Shown here: positions 1 through 9,409 of the stretch, piece by piece | Position numbering within the stretch: the stretch's first letter is position 1 | How the letters are laid out: each line of letters begins with the position of its first letter | Assembly: GCF_007570865.1 (NCBI RefSeq) | Contig: NZ_VLPS01000001.1 | Coordinates: 682,001 to 746,000 of the forward strand | DNA: 64,000 nucleotides | Direction: 5' to 3' | Source of the DNA: Atlantibacter subterraneus | Lineage (GTDB): Bacteria > Pseudomonadota > Gammaproteobacteria > Enterobacterales > Enterobacteriaceae | Notes under the pieces: generated by a model | What the model saw: the letters and a program-made list of their open reading frames with translations, nothing else | Told to the model about the DNA's origin: nothing | Databases searched by the model: none | Translations under genes and position numbers: made by a program

Positions 1-1
1 C

Positions 2-220
2 TTCCATTCAATTTCTCATCTTATCGGGTTTTCAGTGGCGATTGCCCTGTTTGCCTTGTGCTGTTGGGGCGTATTCAGGCTGGCACCGTGGCTGGTAAGG
101 TTACTTGGTCAAACGGGGATTAACGTCATAACCCGTATTATGGGCTTGCTGCTGATGGCGCTGGGGATTGAATTTATCGTAACGGGTATTAAAGCATTAT
201 TCCCCGGGCTGGTTTCCTGA
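2..220 (+). CDS. ychE: YchE, MarC-family inner membrane protein (3' end only)
   Basis: Only the last 72 codons are inside the window; the frame is open from base 2 with no start needed. The visible part is two hydrophobic helices with the loop GQTGINVITRIMGLLL, which is typical of the C-terminal end of MarC/YhgN/YchE multi-pass membrane proteins. Its place directly before oppA on the same strand is the E. coli adhE-ychE-oppA arrangement, which is what points to ychE rather than another MarC paralog. No molecular function is established for the family. It is closed by a strong terminator at 235-267. Confidence 0.8.
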   Translation, partial: FHSISHLIGFSVAIALFALCCWGVFRLAPWLVRLLGQTGINVITRIMGLLLMALGIEFIVTGIKALFPGLVS

Positions 221-234
221 CGCGCTTTCATTCG

Positions 235-267
235 AAAAAAGACGAAGCCTGGCTTCGTCTTTTTTTG
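235..267 (+). terminator. Rho-independent terminator after ychE
   Basis: A stem of AAAAAAGACGAAGCC pairing with GGCTTCGTCTTTTTT, with almost no loop, ends in seven T. The A-run on the left makes it potentially bidirectional. It separates ychE from the long oppA leader. Confidence 0.9.
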
Positions 268-867
268 ATATTTTACTCGCATTATTGCAAAAACCACATT
301 TCAGTGAGGATTTCATAATAAAAAGTAATACCTGATAAAAGCCTTAACTTTCAATAGAGTATAAAAACTCTTCCTCTATAGTGATTATTAATTCCTCTCC
401 TGAGCTGTTATTTCTCTCACAATCAACTCTGGTGCTTGCTGCAACATTATTGAAATGATATTAGTAATTTTGTGGCTATCGTAGAGTTATCTGCTAAAAA
501 ATAGTCAATTGTTAATTTTATGCAAAATTTGCGGTTAGCGTGCTTGCTGTGCTAATGCGAGCGGCATGAATGCTTCATCGAATTGATTTTAAATAACTTT
601 AATGCGATGCGCGTGCTTTTGGTGATCATTTGTTATCCAGATCGCGCATTCCAAAAGAGAAACGCTTAACAAATTTGCAAATTATATTGGCGCGGCTGGA
701 ACGCATTTGATACTTTCCGGCCAAAACATTCGCTGGCTTAGTATCTGTCGGGATAGATGATCCGGTATAGCGAAGAAGTAAAAGAACATCTGGCAGCGGC
801 TATTCACTCCTGCGCTGTACAGAACTCCCTAAGGGAAAAACAGGCCGTAAGGGTCTTCATTATAACG
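268..867 (+). promoter_or_regulatory. Long AT-rich oppA upstream region
   Basis: About 600 bases without a convincing gene separate the ychE terminator from the oppA ribosome binding site. The left two thirds are strongly AT-rich, as expected for a region bound by global regulators; in E. coli oppA is controlled by Lrp and has a long untranslated leader. I cannot assign one promoter with confidence by eye. No RNA gene was recognised. Confidence 0.5.
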
Positions 868-890
868 AGTGGAGTCACAACACAATGTCC
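868..890 (+). promoter_or_regulatory. oppA ribosome binding site with CA-rich GcvB-type target
   Basis: The Shine-Dalgarno GGAG (871-874) is followed by a CA-rich stretch, CACAACACAATG, running into the start codon. In Salmonella and E. coli the small RNA GcvB represses oppA through its GU-rich R1 segment pairing with such CA-rich sequence at the start site. The motif is visible; the regulation is inferred from the known oppA case. The gcvB gene itself is not in this window. Confidence 0.55.
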
Positions 891-2513
891 ATCATCACAA
901 AAAGAAGTCTGGTAGCAGCAGGTATTTTATCGGCGCTAATCGCAGGTTCGGCCATGGCTGCCGATGTACCGGCAGGTGTCCAACTGGCAGAGCAACAAAC
1001 GCTGGTGCGTAATAACGGCTCGGAAGTACAGTCGCTCGATCCTCATAAAATCGAGGGCGTGCCGGAATCTAACGTTAACCGCGATTTGTTTGAAAACTTA
1101 TTGATAACCGGCCCGGACGGACATCCAAAAGCGGGTGTGGCGGAGTCCTGGGATAATAAAGATTTTAAAGTCTGGACCTTCCATCTGCGTAAAGATGCGA
1201 AATGGTCTAACGGCGACCCGGTAACAGCGCAGGATTTTGTATACAGCTGGCAGCGCCTGGCCGACCCTAAAACGGCTTCACCGTACGAAAGCTATCTGCA
1301 ATACGGCCACATCGCGAATATCGATGACATCATCGCCGGTAAAAAAGCCCCGACCGAACTGGGCGTGAAGGCAGTGGATGACCACACCCTGGAAGTGACC
1401 TTAAGCGAGCCGGTGCCGTATTTTTACAAGCTGCTGGTACACTCCTCGATGGCACCAGTGCCAAAAGCCGTGGTGGAAAAATTCGGAGAGAAGTGGACTC
1501 AACCGGCCAATATCGTCTCCAACGGCGCGTATAAGTTAACCAGCTGGGTGGTAAACGAAAAAATGGTGCTGGAGCGTAATACCAACTATTGGGATAACGC
1601 CAAAACCGTGATTAATCAGGTCACCTACCTGCCGATTTCTTCTGAAGTCACCGACGTTAACCGCTACCGCAGCGGCGAAATTGACATGACCTATAACAAC
1701 ATGCCAATTGAACTGTTCCAGAAACTGAAAAAAGAGATCCCGAACGAAGTTCACGTCGACCCGTATCTGTGCACCTATTACTACGAAATCAACAACCAGA
1801 AAGCGCCGTTTAACGATCCGCGCGTGCGTGCCGCGCTGAAGCTGGGCCTCGACCGCGACATTATCGTCAATAAAGTGAAGAACCAGGGCGACCTCCCGGC
1901 CTTTGGCTATACCCCGCCTTATACTGATGGCGCGAACTTCACCAAACCGGAGTGGTTCGGCTGGACGCAAGAGAAGCGTAACGAAGAAGCGCGTAAGCTG
2001 TTAGCCGAAGCGGGTTACACCAAAGATAAGCCGCTGACCTTCAACCTGCTGTACAACACCTCCGATCTGCATAAGAAACTGGCTATCGCCGTGTCGTCAA
2101 TCTGGCAGAAAAACCTTGGCGTCAACGTTAAGCTGGAAAACCAGGAGTGGAAAACCTTCCTGGATACCCGCCATCAGGGTAACTATGACGTATCTCGCGC
2201 CGCCTGGTGTGCGGATTACAACGAACCGACATCATTCCTGAACACCATGCTGTCAAACAGCTCTAACAACACGTCGCACTATAAGAGCGAAGCCTATGAC
2301 AAGATCATGGATGACGCGCTGAAAGTGACCGATGAGGCGCAGCGTACCGAGCTTTACAACAAGGCTGAGCAACAGCTGGATAAAGATTCCGTCATTGCGC
2401 CGGTGTTCTACTACGTTAACGCCCGCCTGGTGAAACCCTGGGTTGGTGGTTATACCGGTAAAGACCCGCTTGATAATATCTACGTGAAAGATCTGTACAT
2501 TATCAAACATTAA
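885..2513 (+). CDS. oppA: OppA, periplasmic oligopeptide-binding protein
   Basis: Periplasmic substrate-binding protein that captures 2-5 residue peptides and hands them to the OppBCDF transporter. The 542 residues are within one of E. coli OppA. A 25-residue signal peptide ends in AMA before the mature start ADVPAGVQL, and the SBP_bac_5 family body follows, including NNGSEVQSLDPHKIEGVPESN and the NLLYNTSDLHKKLAIA region. It is the first gene of oppABCDF and is separated from oppB by 110 bases with a stem-loop, which fits the much higher level of OppA than of the membrane parts. Start chosen by signal peptide and GGAG site. Confidence 0.98.
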   Translation: MSIITKRSLVAAGILSALIAGSAMAADVPAGVQLAEQQTLVRNNGSEVQSLDPHKIEGVPESNVNRDLFENLLITGPDGHPKAGVAESWDNKDFKVWTFHLRKDAKWSNGDPVTAQDFVYSWQRLADPKTASPYESYLQYGHIANIDDIIAGKKAPTELGVKAVDDHTLEVTLSEPVPYFYKLLVHSSMAPVPKAVVEKFGEKWTQPANIVSNGAYKLTSWVVNEKMVLERNTNYWDNAKTVINQVTYLPISSEVTDVNRYRSGEIDMTYNNMPIELFQKLKKEIPNEVHVDPYLCTYYYEINNQKAPFNDPRVRAALKLGLDRDIIVNKVKNQGDLPAFGYTPPYTDGANFTKPEWFGWTQEKRNEEARKLLAEAGYTKDKPLTFNLLYNTSDLHKKLAIAVSSIWQKNLGVNVKLENQEWKTFLDTRHQGNYDVSRAAWCADYNEPTSFLNTMLSNSSNNTSHYKSEAYDKIMDDALKVTDEAQRTELYNKAEQQLDKDSVIAPVFYYVNARLVKPWVGGYTGKDPLDNIYVKDLYIIKH

Positions 2514-2522
2514 TGGCAATGC

Positions 2523-2573
2523 GTGGGGCAGGGACGAACGTTTGTTTTGAATAAACGGTTTTCCTTGCCCCAC
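2523..2573 (+). repeat. Intercistronic stem-loop between oppA and oppB
   Basis: TGGGGCAGGG near 2524 can pair with CCTTGCCCCA near 2563 with a long partly paired centre. There is no T-run after it, so it is more likely an mRNA-stabilising or partial attenuating hairpin than a full terminator. Its position after oppA could explain stoichiometry of binding protein over permease. Confidence 0.55.
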
Positions 2574-2623
2574 TGTGTCTGTTTTAAGCGCACTACAAAG
2601 GCACACGCCAGAAGGTACGGGCA

Positions 2624-3544
2624 ATGTTAAAATTTATTCTACGTCGTTGTCTGGAAGCGATTCCGACGCTGTTTATTCTTATAACGATCTCCTTTTTTAT
2701 GATGCGTCTTGCGCCGGGAAGCCCTTTTACCGGCGAGCGCACCCTTCCGCCAGAAGTTATGGCGAATATCGAAGCGAAATACCATCTGAACGATCCCATC
2801 ATGACCCAGTATTTCAGCTACCTGAAGCAGCTGGCGCACGGGGACTTCGGCCCGTCTTTTAAATACAAAGACTATTCGGTTAACGACCTGGTGGCGACGT
2901 CGTTTCCGGTGTCCGCCAAACTGGGTGCCGCGGCGTTTTTCCTGGCGGTCTTTCTGGGCGTCAGCGCGGGGGTGATCGCGGCGTTGAAGCAAAACACCAA
3001 ATGGGATTACACGGTGATGGGTTTCGCCATGACCGGAGTGGTGATACCCAGCTTTGTGGTGGCACCTCTGCTGGTCTTGATCTTCGCCATTACCCTGAAG
3101 TGGCTACCGGGCGGCGGCTGGAACGGCGGGGCGCTCAAATTTATGATCCTGCCGATGGTGGCGCTGTCGCTGGCCTATATTGCCAGCATCGCGCGTATCA
3201 CCCGCGGTTCGATGATTGAAGTCCTGCACTCGAACTTTATTCGCACCGCCCGCGCCAAAGGCCTGCCGATGCGCCGCATCGTGCTGCGCCATGCCCTGAA
3301 GCCCGCTTTGCTGCCGGTGCTTTCTTATATGGGACCGGCGTTTGTCGGCATCATCACCGGTTCAATGGTGATCGAAACCATTTATGGCCTGCCGGGTATC
3401 GGCCAGCTGTTCGTTAACGGCGCACTGAACCGCGACTACTCGCTGGTGCTGAGCCTGACCATTCTGGTGGGCGCGCTGACGATCCTGTTCAATGCCGTGG
3501 TCGATGTGCTGTATGCCGTCATTGACCCGAAAATCCGTTATTAA
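2624..3544 (+). CDS. oppB: OppB, oligopeptide ABC transporter permease
   Basis: One of two inner-membrane permeases of the oligopeptide importer. The 306 residues match E. coli OppB in length, with six predicted hydrophobic spans: an N-terminal helix (LFILITISFFMM), a periplasmic domain and then the BPD_transp_1 core. The EAA loop that contacts the ATPases reads ARAKGLPMRRIVLRHALKPA, starting near residue 208. It is followed after 14 bases by oppC. Confidence 0.97.
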   Translation: MLKFILRRCLEAIPTLFILITISFFMMRLAPGSPFTGERTLPPEVMANIEAKYHLNDPIMTQYFSYLKQLAHGDFGPSFKYKDYSVNDLVATSFPVSAKLGAAAFFLAVFLGVSAGVIAALKQNTKWDYTVMGFAMTGVVIPSFVVAPLLVLIFAITLKWLPGGGWNGGALKFMILPMVALSLAYIASIARITRGSMIEVLHSNFIRTARAKGLPMRRIVLRHALKPALLPVLSYMGPAFVGIITGSMVIETIYGLPGIGQLFVNGALNRDYSLVLSLTILVGALTILFNAVVDVLYAVIDPKIRY

Positions 3545-3558
3545 CGCTGAGGTACGCC

Positions 3559-4467
3559 ATGATGTTGAGTAAGAAAAACAGCGAGGCGCTGGAAAACTTC
3601 AGTGAAAAGCTGGACGTGGAAGGCCGCAGCCTGTGGCAGGACGCACGCCGTCGTTTTATGCATAACCGGGCAGCGTTGGCCAGCCTGGTGGTGCTGTTGT
3701 TGATTGCGCTGTTCGTCACCTTTGCGCCAATGCTGTCGCAGTTCACCTACTTTGATACCGACTGGGGCATGATGTCGAGCGCGCCGGACATGGAGTCTGG
3801 TCACTACTTCGGCACCGATTCGTCCGGGCGTGATTTGCTGGTGCGCGTGGCTATCGGCGGGCGAATTTCGCTGATGGTAGGGATTGCCGCCGCGCTGGTG
3901 GCGGTGCTGTTGGGTACGCTTTACGGTTCGCTATCGGGCTATCTCGGCGGGAAAGTCGACTCGGTAATGATGCGTGTGCTGGAAATCCTGAACTCATTCC
4001 CGTTTATGTTCTTCGTGATCCTGCTGGTAACCTTCTTTGGTCAAAACATCCTGCTGATTTTTGTCGCTATCGGTATGGTGTCCTGGCTGGATATGGCACG
4101 TATCGTGCGCGGCCAGACCTTAAGCCTGAAGCGCAAAGAGTTTATTGAGGCCGCCCAGGTCGGCGGGGTATCTACCGCCAATATCGTGGTTCGCCATATC
4201 GTGCCGAACGTACTGGGTGTGGTGGTGGTGTATGCGTCGCTGCTGGTGCCGAGCATGATCCTGTTTGAATCCTTCCTGAGCTTTCTCGGCTTAGGAACCC
4301 AGGAGCCATTAAGCAGTTGGGGCGCACTGCTGAGCGATGGGGCGAACTCGATGGAAGTTTCCCCGTGGCTGCTGCTGTTCCCGGCGGGTTTTCTGGTGAT
4401 CACGCTGTTCTGTTTTAACTTTATCGGCGATGGCCTGCGTGATGCCCTCGACCCGAAAGATCGCTAA
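3559..4467 (+). CDS. oppC: OppC, oligopeptide ABC transporter permease
   Basis: Second permease of the Opp importer, 302 residues as in E. coli. The N-terminal cytoplasmic segment (NSEALENFSEKLDVEGRSLW) precedes the first helix; this extension is typical of OppC/DppC. The EAA loop is AAQVGGVSTANIVVRHIVP. Six membrane spans are predicted. A GAGG-type site precedes ATG, and a second possible ATG lies one codon downstream. It sits between oppB and oppD in a tightly packed operon. Confidence 0.97.
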   Translation: MMLSKKNSEALENFSEKLDVEGRSLWQDARRRFMHNRAALASLVVLLLIALFVTFAPMLSQFTYFDTDWGMMSSAPDMESGHYFGTDSSGRDLLVRVAIGGRISLMVGIAAALVAVLLGTLYGSLSGYLGGKVDSVMMRVLEILNSFPFMFFVILLVTFFGQNILLIFVAIGMVSWLDMARIVRGQTLSLKRKEFIEAAQVGGVSTANIVVRHIVPNVLGVVVVYASLLVPSMILFESFLSFLGLGTQEPLSSWGALLSDGANSMEVSPWLLLFPAGFLVITLFCFNFIGDGLRDALDPKDR

Positions 4468-4479
4468 GGAGCGCCCTGA

Positions 4480-5472
4480 ATGAGTATTAATGAACAGGCG
4501 ATGAGCCAGGCGCTGTTAAACGTTAAAGACTTACGCGTGACGTTCAGCACCCCGGACGGTGACGTGACCGCCGTTAACGATCTTAACTTCAGCCTGAAAG
4601 CGGGCGAAACCCTGGGCATCGTTGGCGAATCCGGCTCCGGCAAATCGCAAACCGCTTTCGCGTTAATGGGGCTGTTGGCGGCCAATGGCCGTATCGGCGG
4701 GTCCGCTACCTTTAACGGCAGAGAAATTCTCAACCTGCCGGAGCGTGAGCTGAACCGCCTGCGCGCCGAGCAGATCTCGATGATTTTCCAGGACCCGATG
4801 ACCTCGCTCAACCCCTATATGCGCGTTGGCGAGCAGCTGATGGAAGTGCTGATGCTGCACAAAGGGATGAGCAAAGCGGAAGCGTTTGAGGAATCGGTAC
4901 GCATGCTGGACGCGGTAAAAATGCCGGAATCCTGTAAGCGGATGCGCATGTTCCCGCATGAATTCTCCGGCGGGATGCGCCAGCGCGTGATGATCGCCAT
5001 GGCCTTGCTGTGCCGGCCGAAGCTGCTGATTGCCGATGAGCCGACAACCGCGCTGGATGTGACCGTGCAGGCGCAAATCATGACCCTGCTAAACGAGCTG
5101 AAGCGCGAGTTTAATACTGCCATCATTATGATCACCCATGATCTCGGCGTGGTGGCGGGGATTTGCGACAAAGTGCTGGTAATGTACGCCGGGCGCACCA
5201 TGGAATATGGCCGCGCGCGGGATGTGTTTTATCAGCCCGCGCACCCGTACTCCATCGGTCTGATTAATGCGGTACCGCGGCTTGATGCGGAAGGGGAATC
5301 GTTAACGACCATTCCCGGTAACCCGCCTAACCTGCTGCGTCTGCCTCAAGGGTGCCCGTTCCAGCCGCGCTGTCCGCATGCCATGGAGATCTGCAACACC
5401 ATGCCACCGCTGGAGAGATTTGCCGACGGGCGTCTGCGCGCCTGCTTTAAACCGGTGGAGGAACTGGTATGA
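4480..5472 (+). CDS. oppD: OppD, oligopeptide transporter ATPase
   Basis: Cytoplasmic ABC ATPase that works with OppF. Walker A is GESGSGKSQ (residues 49-57), the signature is FSGGMRQRV, and Walker B is [12 protein letters not shown]. The C-terminal oligopeptide/dipeptide extension contains the cysteine-rich segment CPFQPRCPHAMEIC found in this subfamily. At 330 residues it is slightly shorter than E. coli OppD (337) because the N-terminal tail before ALLNVKDLRV is shorter. Its last codons overlap oppF by four bases (ATGA), implying coupled translation. Confidence 0.97.
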   Translation: MSINEQAMSQALLNVKDLRVTFSTPDGDVTAVNDLNFSLKAGETLGIVGESGSGKSQTAFALMGLLAANGRIGGSATFNGREILNLPERELNRLRAEQISMIFQDPMTSLNPYMRVGEQLMEVLMLHKGMSKAEAFEESVRMLDAVKMPESCKRMRMFPHEFSGGMRQRVMIAMALLCRPKLLIADEPTTALDVTVQAQIMTLLNELKREFNTAIIMITHDLGVVAGICDKVLVMYAGRTMEYGRARDVFYQPAHPYSIGLINAVPRLDAEGESLTTIPGNPPNLLRLPQGCPFQPRCPHAMEICNTMPPLERFADGRLRACFKPVEELV

Positions 5473-6473
5473 GCGCTGTAACCCAGGAAAGAAAAGTTCT
5501 GCTGGAAATCGCCGATCTTAAAGTCCATTTCGAGATTAAAGACGGTAAACAGTGGTTCTGGCAGCCGCCGAAAACCCTCAAGGCGGTGGACGGCGTCACC
5601 CTGCGGCTGTACGAAGGCGAAACGCTGGGCGTGGTGGGGGAATCCGGCTGCGGCAAATCCACCTTCGCGCGGGCGATAATCGGACTGGTGAAAGCCACCA
5701 GCGGGCGCGTGGCGTGGCTTGGCAAAGATTTGATGGGCCTGAACCCGCAGGAGTGGCGCGACGTGCGCAGCGATATCCAGATGATTTTCCAGGATCCGCT
5801 GGCTTCGCTGAACCCGCGTATGAATATCGGCGACATAATCGCCGAGCCGCTGCGCACCTATCATCCGAAAATGCCGCGCCAGGAAGTGCAGGATCGCGTC
5901 AAGGCGATGATGATGAAAGTGGGCCTGCTGCCAAACCTGATAAACCGCTATCCGCACGAGTTTTCCGGCGGCCAGTGTCAGCGTATCGGTATCGCCCGCG
6001 CGCTGATCCTCGAACCAAAGCTGATTATCTGTGACGAGCCGGTTTCCGCGCTGGACGTGTCGATTCAGGCGCAGGTGGTCAACCTGCTTCAGAAACTGCA
6101 ACGCGAAATGGGGCTGTCGCTGATTTTTATCGCCCACGACCTGGCGGTGGTGAAGCATATTTCCGATCGCGTACTGGTGATGTATCTGGGCCATGCGGTG
6201 GAGCTTGGCACCTACGACGAGGTGTACCATAACCCGCTGCACCCCTACACCAAAGCGCTGATGTCGGCGGTGCCGATCCCCGACCCGGACCTGGAAAAGA
6301 ATAAGCAAATCCAGCTGCTGGAAGGGGAATTGCCATCGCCAATCAATCCGCCGTCGGGCTGCGTGTTCCGCACCCGCTGCCCGATTGCCGGGCCAGAATG
6401 CGCCAAAACCCGTCCGATGCTGGAAGGCAGCTTCCGTCATGCGGTTTCGTGTTTGAAGGTTGACCCGCTGTAG
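5469..6473 (+). CDS. oppF: OppF, oligopeptide transporter ATPase
   Basis: Second ATPase of the Opp importer, 334 residues as in E. coli. Walker A GESGCGKST, signature FSGGQCQRIGIARAL and Walker B LIICDEPVSALD are intact, and the C-terminal extension has the cysteine segment CVFRTRCPIAGPEC. It overlaps oppD by four bases and is the last gene of the operon, closed by the terminator at 6543-6566. Confidence 0.97.
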   Translation: MSAVTQERKVLLEIADLKVHFEIKDGKQWFWQPPKTLKAVDGVTLRLYEGETLGVVGESGCGKSTFARAIIGLVKATSGRVAWLGKDLMGLNPQEWRDVRSDIQMIFQDPLASLNPRMNIGDIIAEPLRTYHPKMPRQEVQDRVKAMMMKVGLLPNLINRYPHEFSGGQCQRIGIARALILEPKLIICDEPVSALDVSIQAQVVNLLQKLQREMGLSLIFIAHDLAVVKHISDRVLVMYLGHAVELGTYDEVYHNPLHPYTKALMSAVPIPDPDLEKNKQIQLLEGELPSPINPPSGCVFRTRCPIAGPECAKTRPMLEGSFRHAVSCLKVDPL

Positions 6474-6542
6474 CGGGAGACGGGCATTTATCTGAAGCCA
6501 TAAAGATCAAGACCGCAATCCGGCGTTATGCCAGAATCTCAG

Positions 6543-6566
6543 GGCCAGCAATCGCTGGCCTTTTTT
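6543..6566 (+). terminator. Terminator of the opp operon
   Basis: GGCCAGC, loop AATC, GCTGGCC, then six T. It lies 70 bases after oppF and just before the channel gene, so the channel is probably transcribed from its own promoter or by readthrough. Confidence 0.9.
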
Positions 6567-6583
6567 GTGAAAAGAGTCTGCAA

Positions 6584-7417
6584 ATGGCTATGCTGCGCTC
6601 GCGTCTCTATTACCGATTATTCGATCAACGTACCCGTAGCGGTCGGCGTTTTGAAGCGCTGTGCGGGTTTATCGCGCTGCTCAGCGTAGCAGTAGTGTTT
6701 ATCGAATCCGGTTTTGGCACCCAGTATCATCCTACCAGTTCCCAGCGCCTGATCTTCGTCGGGCTGGAAATCGGCTTTACGCTGCTGTTTACCGCTGAAT
6801 ATTTGCTGCGACTGTGGGTATGGCCCAATCCGGCCCACTATGCGTGGAGTTTCTGGGGGATCGTCGATCTCGTTACGCTATTGCCGCTGTACGTATTACT
6901 GCTGTGGCCGGAATTTGCCATGGGGTATGTGTATCTGTGGCGGGCGATACGGGCAATTCGGGTATTCCGTATCCTCAAGCTGCTGAGAATTATGCCGTCA
7001 GTGAACAGTTTCTGGCGATCGGTGGTGAATGCCCGGCATCAGCTGATTCTGTTTTATAGTTTTATTGGCATTGTGATGGTGATTGCCGGGGCGCTGATGT
7101 ACGGCATTGAAGGGCCAGAAAGCGGCTTCAAAACGCTGGGCACCGCAGTCTACTGGGCAGTCGTTACCGTCACCACCGTGGGCTATGGCGACATTACTCC
7201 GCAAACCGCTGCCGGAAGGCTGGTGGCATCGCTGTTGATCTTAATTGGTTATTCGGTGATTGCCATTCCGACCGGTATTTTGACCGCGCAAATGACCAAT
7301 GAATTGCAGAACCGACATAAAGCGCGGGTGTGCCCAAAATGCAAAACTCAGGGGCATCAGGTCACGGCCAAATATTGCCATCATTGCGGCGGGGCATTAC
7401 CGAAAAGCGAGGAATAA
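6584..7417 (+). CDS. Six-helix voltage-sensor potassium channel with C-terminal zinc ribbon
   Basis: Predicted inner-membrane K+ channel of the Kv/ion_trans type, 277 residues. The S4 helix carries arginines at three-residue spacing (R120, R123, R126, R129) and the pore has the potassium filter TVGYGD at residues 198-203. The C-terminal tail holds two CxxC pairs (C250/C253 and C265/C268), a small zinc-ribbon-like element. This is not the ortholog of E. coli Kch, which is 417 residues, has an RCK nucleotide-binding domain and sits between yciY and yciI. Start at 6584 is taken; ATG at 6590 is possible. The gene lies between oppF and yciU and faces yciU. Confidence 0.85.
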   Translation: MAMLRSRLYYRLFDQRTRSGRRFEALCGFIALLSVAVVFIESGFGTQYHPTSSQRLIFVGLEIGFTLLFTAEYLLRLWVWPNPAHYAWSFWGIVDLVTLLPLYVLLLWPEFAMGYVYLWRAIRAIRVFRILKLLRIMPSVNSFWRSVVNARHQLILFYSFIGIVMVIAGALMYGIEGPESGFKTLGTAVYWAVVTVTTVGYGDITPQTAAGRLVASLLILIGYSVIAIPTGILTAQMTNELQNRHKARVCPKCKTQGHQVTAKYCHHCGGALPKSEE

Positions 7418-7440
7418 GACGCGGCGGACGCCGCGCCCGA

Positions 7441-7776
7441 TTATTCACGCCACAGGATATGGCAGAATTTATGATCTTTTTCGCGGCACAGCAGAACGCG
7501 GGCAAATACGTCGGTGATTTCACCGTCTTCGCTTTCCGCCAGGCCAATCACCACTTCAGAGAAAAAGTCGGGATTTAAATCGAAATCCACATGCTGTTCC
7601 CACTCCTGGGACGGGTCGAAAAGCTCTGCACCGCCACGCTCTTCGAACTGCAAATTAAACAGAATAATATCTGCCGGATCGAGATTATCCGCCGCCAGTT
7701 CAAGAAAAATATCGTATGCCTGATCCAGGGTTTCGTCTTCCGTCAGGCGATTATTCAGATCCATTTCCATCATCAC
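7441..7776 (-). CDS. yciU: YciU, UPF0263 small acidic protein
   Basis: Highly acidic protein of 111 residues, nearly the same as E. coli YciU (109) over [32 protein letters not shown] and the end HILWRE. The family has been proposed to mimic DNA because of its charge distribution; no defined role is established. It lies 28 bases downstream of clsA on the same strand, so the two are likely co-transcribed. The start is the first of three tandem ATG codons, five bases after an AAGG site. Confidence 0.92.
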   Translation of the reverse strand: MMMEMDLNNRLTEDETLDQAYDIFLELAADNLDPADIILFNLQFEERGGAELFDPSQEWEQHVDFDLNPDFFSEVVIGLAESEDGEITDVFARVLLCREKDHKFCHILWRE

Positions 7777-7804
7777 TACCTTGATTGATTCATTGAGGCC
7801 CGTT

Positions 7805-9265
7805 TTACAGCAACGGGCTAAAGAAGTAAAACAAACGCTCGGTGATCCGCTGCCATAACGGGCGTTTTACCCATAAACGCACCTCCAGCAGCCGGGAGCG
7901 TGAAATATAATCGTCCTGCACGGCAGCGAGATCGGCGGCAAAGCCGGCGTCGTCGATCACCAGCGTGATTTCAAAGTTGAGCCACAGGCTGCGCATATCC
8001 AGGTTCACCGTACCGACCAGGCTTAACTGCCCATCGACCAGCACGCTTTTGGTATGCAGCAGGCCGCCTTCAAACTGGTAAATCTTGACCCCGGCGGCCA
8101 GCAGTTCGGTAAAGAACGCCCGGCTGGCCCAGCCCACCAGCATCGAGTCGTTTTTGCGCGGCAGAATAATGCTCACGTCGACGCCGCGCTGGGCGGCAGT
8201 GCAAATCGCGTGCAGCAGATCGTCAGACGGCACAAAGTAGGGCGTAGTCATAATCAGGTATTCGCGCGCGGCATACACCGAGGTTAACAATGCCTGATGG
8301 ATCAAATCTTCCGGGAAGCCCGGCCCGGAAGCGATAGTTTGGATGGTATGCCCGCTGGCCTGTTCGAACGGCATAATATTCAAATCCGGCGGCGGCGGAA
8401 GCAGGCGTTTACCGGTTTCAATTTCCCAGTCGCAGGAGTAGACAATGCCCATCGCGGTCGCCACCGGGCCTTCCATGCGCGCCATTAAATCCACCCACTG
8501 GCCCACGCCTGCATCTTGTTTAAAGAAGCGCGGGTCCACCAGGTTCATACTGCCGGTATAGGCGATGTAGTTGTCGATCATCACCATTTTGCGGTGCTGG
8601 CGTAAATCCATGCGGCGCAGAAACACACGCATCAGATTAACTTTTAATGCTTCCACCACTTCCACACCCGCGTTGCGCATCATTGCCGCCCAGGGGCTGC
8701 GGAAAAACGTCACGCTGCCTGCGGAATCCAGCATCAGGCGGCAATGCACCCCGCGACGCGCCGCCGCCATTAACGACTCGGCGACCTGATCCGCCATGCC
8801 GCCCGGTGCCCAGATATAAAACACCATCTCGATATTGTGGCGAGCAAGCTGGATGTCGCGGATTAACGCCTGCATCACATCGTCGGAATCCGTCAGCAGT
8901 TGCAACTGGTTGCCTTTGACGCCGCTGATGCCCTGACGCCGTTCACACAGCTGGAACAGCGAACTTGCCACCTCGCTGTTTTCTTCAGCAAAGATGTGCT
9001 TGCAGGCTTTAAGTTCATGCAGCCATTTCGCCGTGGAAGGCCACATAGCCCGGGCACGCTCGGCCCGGCGCTTGCCCAAGTGCAGTTCGCCAAACGATAA
9101 ATAAGCAATGATCCCGACCAGGGGAAGAATATAAATAATCAGCAGCCAGGCCATGGCGGAAGGAACGGCGCGGCGCTTCATTAAAATACGCAGCGTTACA
9201 CCGGCAATAAGCAGCCAATAACCCAAAAACACCAGCCAACTTATTACGGTGTAGAAAGTCGTCAT
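7805..9265 (-). CDS. clsA: ClsA, cardiolipin synthase A
   Basis: Condenses two phosphatidylglycerol molecules to cardiolipin and glycerol at the inner membrane. The 486 residues match E. coli ClsA exactly in length. Two N-terminal membrane helices are followed by two phospholipase-D HKD motifs, [18 protein letters not shown] and [18 protein letters not shown]. It is transcribed with yciU and diverges from yciY. Confidence 0.97.
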   Translation of the reverse strand: MTTFYTVISWLVFLGYWLLIAGVTLRILMKRRAVPSAMAWLLIIYILPLVGIIAYLSFGELHLGKRRAERARAMWPSTAKWLHELKACKHIFAEENSEVASSLFQLCERRQGISGVKGNQLQLLTDSDDVMQALIRDIQLARHNIEMVFYIWAPGGMADQVAESLMAAARRGVHCRLMLDSAGSVTFFRSPWAAMMRNAGVEVVEALKVNLMRVFLRRMDLRQHRKMVMIDNYIAYTGSMNLVDPRFFKQDAGVGQWVDLMARMEGPVATAMGIVYSCDWEIETGKRLLPPPPDLNIMPFEQASGHTIQTIASGPGFPEDLIHQALLTSVYAAREYLIMTTPYFVPSDDLLHAICTAAQRGVDVSIILPRKNDSMLVGWASRAFFTELLAAGVKIYQFEGGLLHTKSVLVDGQLSLVGTVNLDMRSLWLNFEITLVIDDAGFAADLAAVQDDYISRSRLLEVRLWVKRPLWQRITERLFYFFSPLL

Positions 9266-9351
9266 ATCCTGAAAATCCTTTTGATTCGCCGTCTTATGAG
9301 TGTACGCACAAGTCTCATTCCATCAAACAGAAAATGCGCCAGAAAACTCCT

Positions 9352-9378
9352 TTGAAGCCACCGGGAAGGGTCTATAAT
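9352..9378 (+). promoter_or_regulatory. Candidate yciY promoter
   Basis: A perfect -10 hexamer TATAAT (9373-9378) lies 32 bases before the yciY start. TTGAAG at 9352-9357 could be the -35, but the spacing is only 15 bases, so the -35 is uncertain. Confidence 0.45.
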
Positions 9379-9409
9379 GACGCGTCTGTTCTTATTAAGA
9401 GTAGTAGTC

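Noticed and set aside
268-867. A small RNA or gene upstream of oppA
   Set aside because: No hairpin with T-run and no frame with ribosome site could be supported; treated as a regulatory leader.
5346-6440. Long open frame on the minus strand over oppF
   Set aside because: It is a shadow of oppF in GC-rich DNA; the product is rich in His, Arg and Gln with no domain, while OppF is certain.
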